Positions 4,874 to 7,561 of a DNA stretch of 7,561 nt are shown here, in pieces; position 1 is the stretch's first letter; the number at the start of each line of letters is the position of its first letter. The notes under the pieces are model-generated. The model worked only from the letters and a program-made list of their open reading frames with translations, was not told the DNA's origin and searched no databases. The DNA is from UBA6022 sp036382575 (GTDB taxonomy: Bacteria > Patescibacteriota > Saccharimonadia > Saccharimonadales > Saccharimonadaceae): NCBI GenBank assembly GCA_036382575.1, contig DASVHL010000080.1, positions 1 to 7,561 of the forward strand. The letters are read 5' to 3'. Both the position numbers and the translations under genes were made by a program.

Positions 4874-5332
4874 CTAAAATTCAGTAATTGCCCAAGGATT
4901 GACGCTGCAGTCGCTAAAGCGCATGTGTGTTGGAGTGATAAGGATGTGGCATTGGCCTGGTTTGTCTTTGAATGGGAGTGATTCTGGGCGCTGACCAAAG
5001 TGCGCTTCGGCATAGACTGATTCAAAGGTTTCTTCGTTTACTTTGCGAGCGGTCCCTTGTAGCTGTAGAGTATAACGTTTTTCGGCATTAGTAATTGTGA
5101 CGGCAACGCGCGAATCGCGGTCGACGTTTTGGCTTTTGTGCGATGTTTCGCTCGTGCCGACCATCAGATCATCGCCTTCGGTGACAGAAAACGCAACGGT
5201 TGCGCTCATTGGTGCCCCACTTTCGTCGAGGGTCGAAATGACGCCAATGACTTGGCCTTTGATAAATTCGTTTAACTCTTCGCGGGTCGGGCGAAATCCT
5301 TCGGCAGTGTTGTTTTCATCGAATGTATTCAT
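4874..5332 (-). CDS. Pyridoxamine 5'-phosphate oxidase-like flavin-binding protein
   Basis: 152 residues with the split-barrel flavin-binding fold of the PNPOx-like superfamily. Residues 17-35 (REELNEFIKGQVIGVISTL) match the usual N-terminal helix and first strand, 41-50 (PMSATVAFSV) the second strand, 55-60 (DLMVGT) the third. SETSHKSQNVDRDSRVAVTI (61-80) corresponds to the region that in this superfamily contacts the FMN phosphate, ending in the RVAVTI strand. LQLQGTARKV (89-98) forms the next strand. Such proteins bind FMN, F420 or haem; the exact substrate cannot be read here, and true PNP oxidase activity is unlikely given the short length. It follows the SDR gene by 36 nt and precedes DUF2200 by 6 nt. 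No Shine-Dalgarno is seen; a TATACT box 6 nt before the ATG suggests leaderless translation from an internal promoter. Confidence 0.88.
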   Translation of the reverse strand: MNTFDENNTAEGFRPTREELNEFIKGQVIGVISTLDESGAPMSATVAFSVTEGDDLMVGTSETSHKSQNVDRDSRVAVTITNAEKRYTLQLQGTARKVNEETFESVYAEAHFGQRPESLPFKDKPGQCHILITPTHMRFSDCSVNPWAITEF

Positions 5333-5338
5333 GGTTCT

Positions 5339-5344
5339 AGTATA
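5339..5344 (-). promoter_or_regulatory. Probable -10 box for leaderless PNPOx-like mRNA
   Basis: TATACT (5 of 6 to TATAAT) ends 6 nt before the ATG at 5332. The best -35 at 17 bp is TAGCGA (5362-5367), only 3 of 6 and partly inside the SDR gene's end. With no Shine-Dalgarno before the ATG, a leaderless internal transcript within the cluster is likely, but the weak -35 limits confidence. Confidence 0.5.
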
Positions 5345-5368
5345 CGTGAATTCGAAATGGGTCGCTAT

Positions 5369-6259
5369 TTAACGTAGCTTGCCGCCGGTTGCGCCGATGA
5401 CTTCACCAGATACATAGCTGGATTCTTGACTCGCTAAGAATACATAGAGCGGCGCGAGTTCGGCTGGTTGGCCAGGACGACCAAGTGGTGTTTTCTGGCC
5501 GAATTTGACGATCTTTTCCTGTGGCTGACCGTACGAAGGTTGTAGCGGTGTCCAGATTGGTCCAGGCGCCACGGCATTGACGCGAATGCCCTGAGGTGTC
5601 AGTTGCTGTGCGAGACCACGAGTGAAATTGGTAATGGCTCCCTTCGTGGCGGCGTAGTCGAGCAATCCTGGTGACGGCTGTGTGGCCTGAATCGATGTCG
5701 TGTTGATAATCGTGGCGCCAGGCTTTAGGTATTGCATCGCCTCTTGGCAGATCCAGAACATCGCAAAGATATTGACCGTGAATGTGTCGGTCAGTTGCTG
5801 CGTCGTAATGTCTTTTATATTCTCGACGTAGATTTGCTTGCCGGCATTGTTGACGACAATATCTAGACCGCCCAATGCCGCCGCGGCATCGTGTGGTAAT
5901 TGCCGGGTGAATGATTCGCTGGTTAAATCACCTGGTAGCAAGACGCATTTTTGCGCGTCGGCTTCGATGAGTTCTTTTACTTTGTCGGCATCTTCTTGTT
6001 CGTTTGGCAGATAGCTGATTGCGACGTCAGCACCTTCACGGGCAAATGCGATCGCGACTGCCCGGCCAATACCACTATCGCCACCAGTAATTAAGGCTTT
6101 GCGGCCGGTCAAGCGCCCTGCTCCTTCGTAGGTACTAGCGCCATGATCGGCCTGAGGTGTTAACTTGGCATCAAGCCCTGGTTCGGGCTGAGTTTGTTCT
6201 GGAATTTCCCCTAATTTGTATTGTTCGCGCGGGTCGTTCATTGAGTGTTGATTTGTCAT
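5369..6259 (-). CDS. SDR family oxidoreductase, YghA/YdaD-like
   Basis: 296 residues, a classical short-chain dehydrogenase with the long N-terminal extension typical of the YghA/YdaD-like general-stress group. Residues 1-50 are the polar extension (YKLGEIPEQTQPEPGLDAKL). The Rossmann nucleotide site TGGDSGIG is at 58-65, NNAG at 137-140, structural N163, and the catalytic set S189 (in INTTSIQA), Y202 and K206 (YAATK). NAVAPGPIWTPL (228-239) is the usual segment after the active site. The end, YVSGEVIGATGGKLR, fits the normal SDR C-terminus. It should be a cytoplasmic NAD(P)(H)-dependent oxidoreductase of unknown substrate. The start has a perfect AGGAGGT that overlaps the chaB-like stop codon, so the two genes are co-translated from one mRNA. 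Confidence 0.95.
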   Translation of the reverse strand: MTNQHSMNDPREQYKLGEIPEQTQPEPGLDAKLTPQADHGASTYEGAGRLTGRKALITGGDSGIGRAVAIAFAREGADVAISYLPNEQEDADKVKELIEADAQKCVLLPGDLTSESFTRQLPHDAAAALGGLDIVVNNAGKQIYVENIKDITTQQLTDTFTVNIFAMFWICQEAMQYLKPGATIINTTSIQATQPSPGLLDYAATKGAITNFTRGLAQQLTPQGIRVNAVAPGPIWTPLQPSYGQPQEKIVKFGQKTPLGRPGQPAELAPLYVFLASQESSYVSGEVIGATGGKLR

Positions 6260-6263
6260 GCGT

Positions 6264-6270
6264 ACCTCCT
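6264..6270 (-). promoter_or_regulatory. Consensus Shine-Dalgarno overlapping the upstream stop
   Basis: AGGAGGT ends 4 nt before the SDR ATG at 6259. The stop codon TAG of the chaB-like gene (6269-6271) shares two bases with it, so a ribosome finishing that gene would cover the SDR initiation site. Translational coupling is inferred. Confidence 0.85.
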
Positions 6271-6499
6271 AAGATTTATGCCATTTATCATCATCGCCCT
6301 TTTCGTAGCCAGCCTTTTTGACGGCACTCCAAGCGACCTTGTGTGCTGTCTCTTCGCGGTCATCATCACCGCGCCGCTCGCTAGGCTTGTCGTACTGATC
6401 GTACGCGCTATTGAACGCCTCTTTATAGATCTCTTGAGCATGGTCCGGAAGAACATTCCGCACACTCTCGGCGAGTTCGTTAATTGATTTGTATGGCAT
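6269..6499 (-). CDS. chaB: ChaB family protein
   Basis: 76 residues, matching the length and pattern of ChaB: the opening MPYKSINELAESVRNVLPDHAQEIYKEAFNSAYDQY (helical) followed by a charged loop (ERRGDDDREETAHKVAWSAVKKAGYEKGDDDKW) with the conserved AHKVAWSAVKKAGY block (52-63). ChaB was named as a regulator of the E. coli cation antiporter ChaA, but no chaA-like gene is in this window and the family occurs widely without it, often among stress genes. It is soluble. An AAGGAGG site (6506-6512) lies 6 nt before the ATG. It heads the cluster chaB-SDR-PNPOx-DUF2200. Confidence 0.92.
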   Translation of the reverse strand: MPYKSINELAESVRNVLPDHAQEIYKEAFNSAYDQYDKPSERRGDDDREETAHKVAWSAVKKAGYEKGDDDKWHKS

Positions 6500-6536
6500 G
6501 TCATGCCTCCTTTCATTTAACGATGTCGTACTTATT

Positions 6537-6542
6537 ATTATA
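6537..6542 (-). promoter_or_regulatory. -10 box of the chaB-SDR cluster
   Basis: A perfect TATAAT lies 37 nt before the chaB-like ATG, giving a leader of about 30 nt that includes the AAGGAGG site. No good -35 is present; the best is TCAGCA at 18 bp (6561-6566), about 3 of 6. A weak -35 would fit an activator-dependent or alternative-sigma promoter, but that is inference. Confidence 0.5.
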
Positions 6543-6577
6543 CGCCGTTTGATGAAAGCCTGCTGAATTGAGGGTTA

Positions 6578-6619
6578 TTTTTTGGCCAAAAAACTGAGCC
6601 ATTTTAACGACTGGCTCAG
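6578..6619 (-). terminator. Intrinsic terminator with a T6-GGCC-A6 palindrome
   Basis: CTGAGCCA (6594-6601) and TGGCTCAG (6612-6619) form a perfect 8-bp stem with a 10-nt loop. In the minus transcript it runs into TTTTTT (6588-6593), the terminator of the 81-residue gene. The T-tract is itself half of a perfect 16-bp palindrome, six T, GGCC, six A (6578-6593). Confidence 0.85.
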
Positions 6620-6634
6620 GTCGGTAGTAGTAAT

Positions 6635-6880
6635 TCAGAGCTGGGACTCTTGGTCATCAAGGGGCCTGTATCGCGGCTCTGTCGTGCGCATTATCGCTTC
6701 CTTGCCGAGAGCTTTGTACCTTGCCTCTTTGGCGCGGGCTTCTGCTTCGCGACGGCGCTCGGTGGCTATCTTTGCTTTTGCCAGCCAAATGGCCGCAACT
6801 GCCTCATGTCCGTCAAAAAAGAAGAATATGAGAGCAAGGACGATTACTCCGGTGACGATAGTTCCTGCAATATCCATCAT
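6635..6880 (-). CDS. Small single-span membrane protein, 80-81 residues
   Basis: I recognise no family. Residues 4-22 (IAGTIVTGVIVLALIFFFF) form one membrane span. The rest is a highly charged helix (AKAKIATERRREAEARAKEARYKALGKEA, about 34-62) that is amphipathic and likely coiled-coil or membrane-lying, ending in a short polar tail. Two start codons are adjacent (6880 and 6877). The AGGGA element is 2 nt from the first and 5 nt from the second, so the second ATG may be the real start. The predicted topology is N-out with a basic tail in the cytoplasm, the same layout as the 161-residue protein at 3090-3575, though I see no clear sequence similarity. It stands alone between its own promoter and terminator. 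Confidence 0.75.
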   Translation of the reverse strand: MMDIAGTIVTGVIVLALIFFFFDGHEAVAAIWLAKAKIATERRREAEARAKEARYKALGKEAIMRTTEPRYRPLDDQESQL

Positions 6881-6916
6881 ATTCCCTAACTGTAGGATGG
6901 AAGATTACCGTAGTTA

Positions 6917-6950
6917 AATATATCATTTTTATGCTAAACAGCAAGCATAA
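6917..6950 (-). promoter_or_regulatory. Promoter of the 81-residue gene with an inverted repeat over the -35
   Basis: On the minus strand TTGCTG (6939-6944, 3 of 6) is followed after 16 bp by TATATT (6917-6922, 5 of 6). The inverted repeat TTATGCT/AGCATAA (6929-6935 and 6944-6950, 7 bp each with an 8-nt gap) straddles the -35, an arrangement usual for a repressor operator. The predicted leader is about 30 nt. Confidence 0.45.
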
Positions 6951-6966
6951 ACAGTTCTTGTGCAAT

Positions 6967-7026
6967 AAAAAAATCCCCGTAGAGGTGTGAAACTGGAAGG
7001 TTATCCCAGCTCACACCCCTGCGGGG
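6967..7026 (-). terminator. Long intrinsic terminator of the multi-pass membrane protein
   Basis: Bases 6975-6990 pair with 7011-7026 over 16 positions with a single A-C mismatch and one G-U pair, and CTGG/CCAG (6993-6996 with 7006-7009) closes the inner loop. In the minus transcript the stem runs into seven T residues (6967-6973). It starts about 37 nt after the stop codon at 7064. Confidence 0.9.
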
Positions 7027-7063
7027 TAGAGATTGTGTACCGCTGCCCTGTTACCTGGTGAGG

Positions 7064-7561
7064 CTAAGGGGCAAGCGTCCTAAAACGTCGCACGATCCGC
7101 AGAATCTTCCACACCATTGCTACGACTGACAGTGCAGTCATAACGCTAAGTGTGGTCCACGACCAGTTGAGCACATTGTCGATCGCTTCGGCAGGGATGA
7201 GCTTGGAGATCATAATGAAACCCAGGCTCGGTGCTGCTACGGCGAGTACGATGATGAGCCAGACTGATATTGCGGACTTCTTTTTGCTGGCTTCTGCTGC
7301 CGCCTGATTTTTCCAGCCGTCACGTTTGATGTTCAGGAACATCACGACGATTGAATCGAGCCAGATCGACAATGTCCTTACGTAATAGATCTCGTTCGGG
7401 ATAAACAGTAGTGATCGAAAAATCTCAATCAACCGTCGATCTGGAACTTTGAGTGCTACTAGAAAGGACTGTAGGATTGCGAGGCCGATCGGAATCAACC
7501 AGAGTGGCATGAAAACGAACCGGTCCAAACTGATGCTTGTCGCGAACAGTGCTGCGAATGC
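7064..7561 (-). CDS. Multi-pass membrane protein, N-terminus cut by the right edge
   Basis: The frame is open from the right edge to the stop at 7064, giving 165 residues. I treat it as partial because the only nearby start, a TTG at 7528, has no ribosome site, and the residues before it (AFAALFATSIS) continue the hydrophobic pattern. Likely spans are at residues about 15-37 (FVFMPLWLIPIGLAILQSFLVAL), 97-120 (WLIIVLAVAAPSLGFIMISKLI) and 132-152 (SWTTLSVMTALSVVAMVWKIL), with a weaker hydrophobic stretch at 65-76. The loop KRDGWKNQAAAEASKKK (78-94) and the C-terminal RIVRRFR are basic and so probably cytoplasmic. No transporter or enzyme motif is visible and I recognise no family. A strong terminator follows. 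Confidence 0.75.
   Translation of the reverse strand, partial: AFAALFATSISLDRFVFMPLWLIPIGLAILQSFLVALKVPDRRLIEIFRSLLFIPNEIYYVRTLSIWLDSIVVMFLNIKRDGWKNQAAAEASKKKSAISVWLIIVLAVAAPSLGFIMISKLIPAEAIDNVLNWSWTTLSVMTALSVVAMVWKILRIVRRFRTLAP

Noticed and set aside
7064..7528. TTG at 7528 as the true start of the multi-pass membrane protein
   Set aside because: No ribosome site precedes it and the hydrophobic frame continues to the window edge, so the gene is more likely cut by the edge.
1..7561. CRISPR arrays, tRNA or rRNA genes, insertion sequences
   Set aside because: No regularly spaced short repeats, tRNA-like cloverleaf, rRNA-like sequence or transposase frame is visible; the only long repeat is the DUF2200 pair.

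Overview
All supported genes lie on the minus strand, so transcription runs from the right edge to the left. Base composition is close to even, genes are short, start and stop codons are standard, and no tRNA, rRNA, CRISPR array or transposase gene is visible. The tightly packed small genes, a GreA/GreB-like protein with a SETWHDN tip, a DUF2200 protein and a group of orphan membrane proteins suggest a Patescibacteria/CPR-type genome, most plausibly Candidatus Saccharibacteria. This is an inference from gene style and could be wrong.

From right to left the window holds: a multi-pass membrane protein cut by the right edge (7064-7561), a tiny single-span membrane protein (6635-6880), and a compact cluster chaB-like / SDR oxidoreductase / PNPOx-like split-barrel protein / DUF2200 (6499-4514). 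Then come a DUF5052-type lipoprotein (3809-4426), a single-span membrane protein with a helical tail (3090-3575), a 308-residue acidic unknown (2035-2961), a C-terminal fragment of a second DUF2200 gene (1839-1985), a 129-residue conserved unknown (1226-1615), a GreA/GreB-like factor (536-1012), and a GIY-YIG protein cut by the left edge (1-417).

Two architectures are interleaved. One is the housekeeping/stress type: the chaB-SDR-PNPOx-DUF2200 cluster with gaps of 6 to 36 nt, plus genes that look leaderless because the -10 box sits only 6 to 8 nt before the ATG. The other is a set of isolated genes, mostly membrane or secreted proteins, each followed by its own strong hairpin terminator and usually preceded by its own sigma70-like promoter.

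The most notable structure is a 104-bp direct repeat (102 of 104 bases identical) at 1876-1979 and 4551-4654. The right copy is inside the intact DUF2200 gene and the left copy is in a 48-codon C-terminal remnant. The pair brackets about 2.6 kb carrying three genes. An almost identical promoter (TAGACA, 17 bp, TATAATATAAT) follows both DUF2200 3' ends. This looks like an insertion or duplication that regenerated a gene 3' end, or two paralogs with a converted core. The second notable structure is a roughly 170-nt leader before the 129-residue gene, carrying an 18-bp perfect hairpin that is not a terminator.
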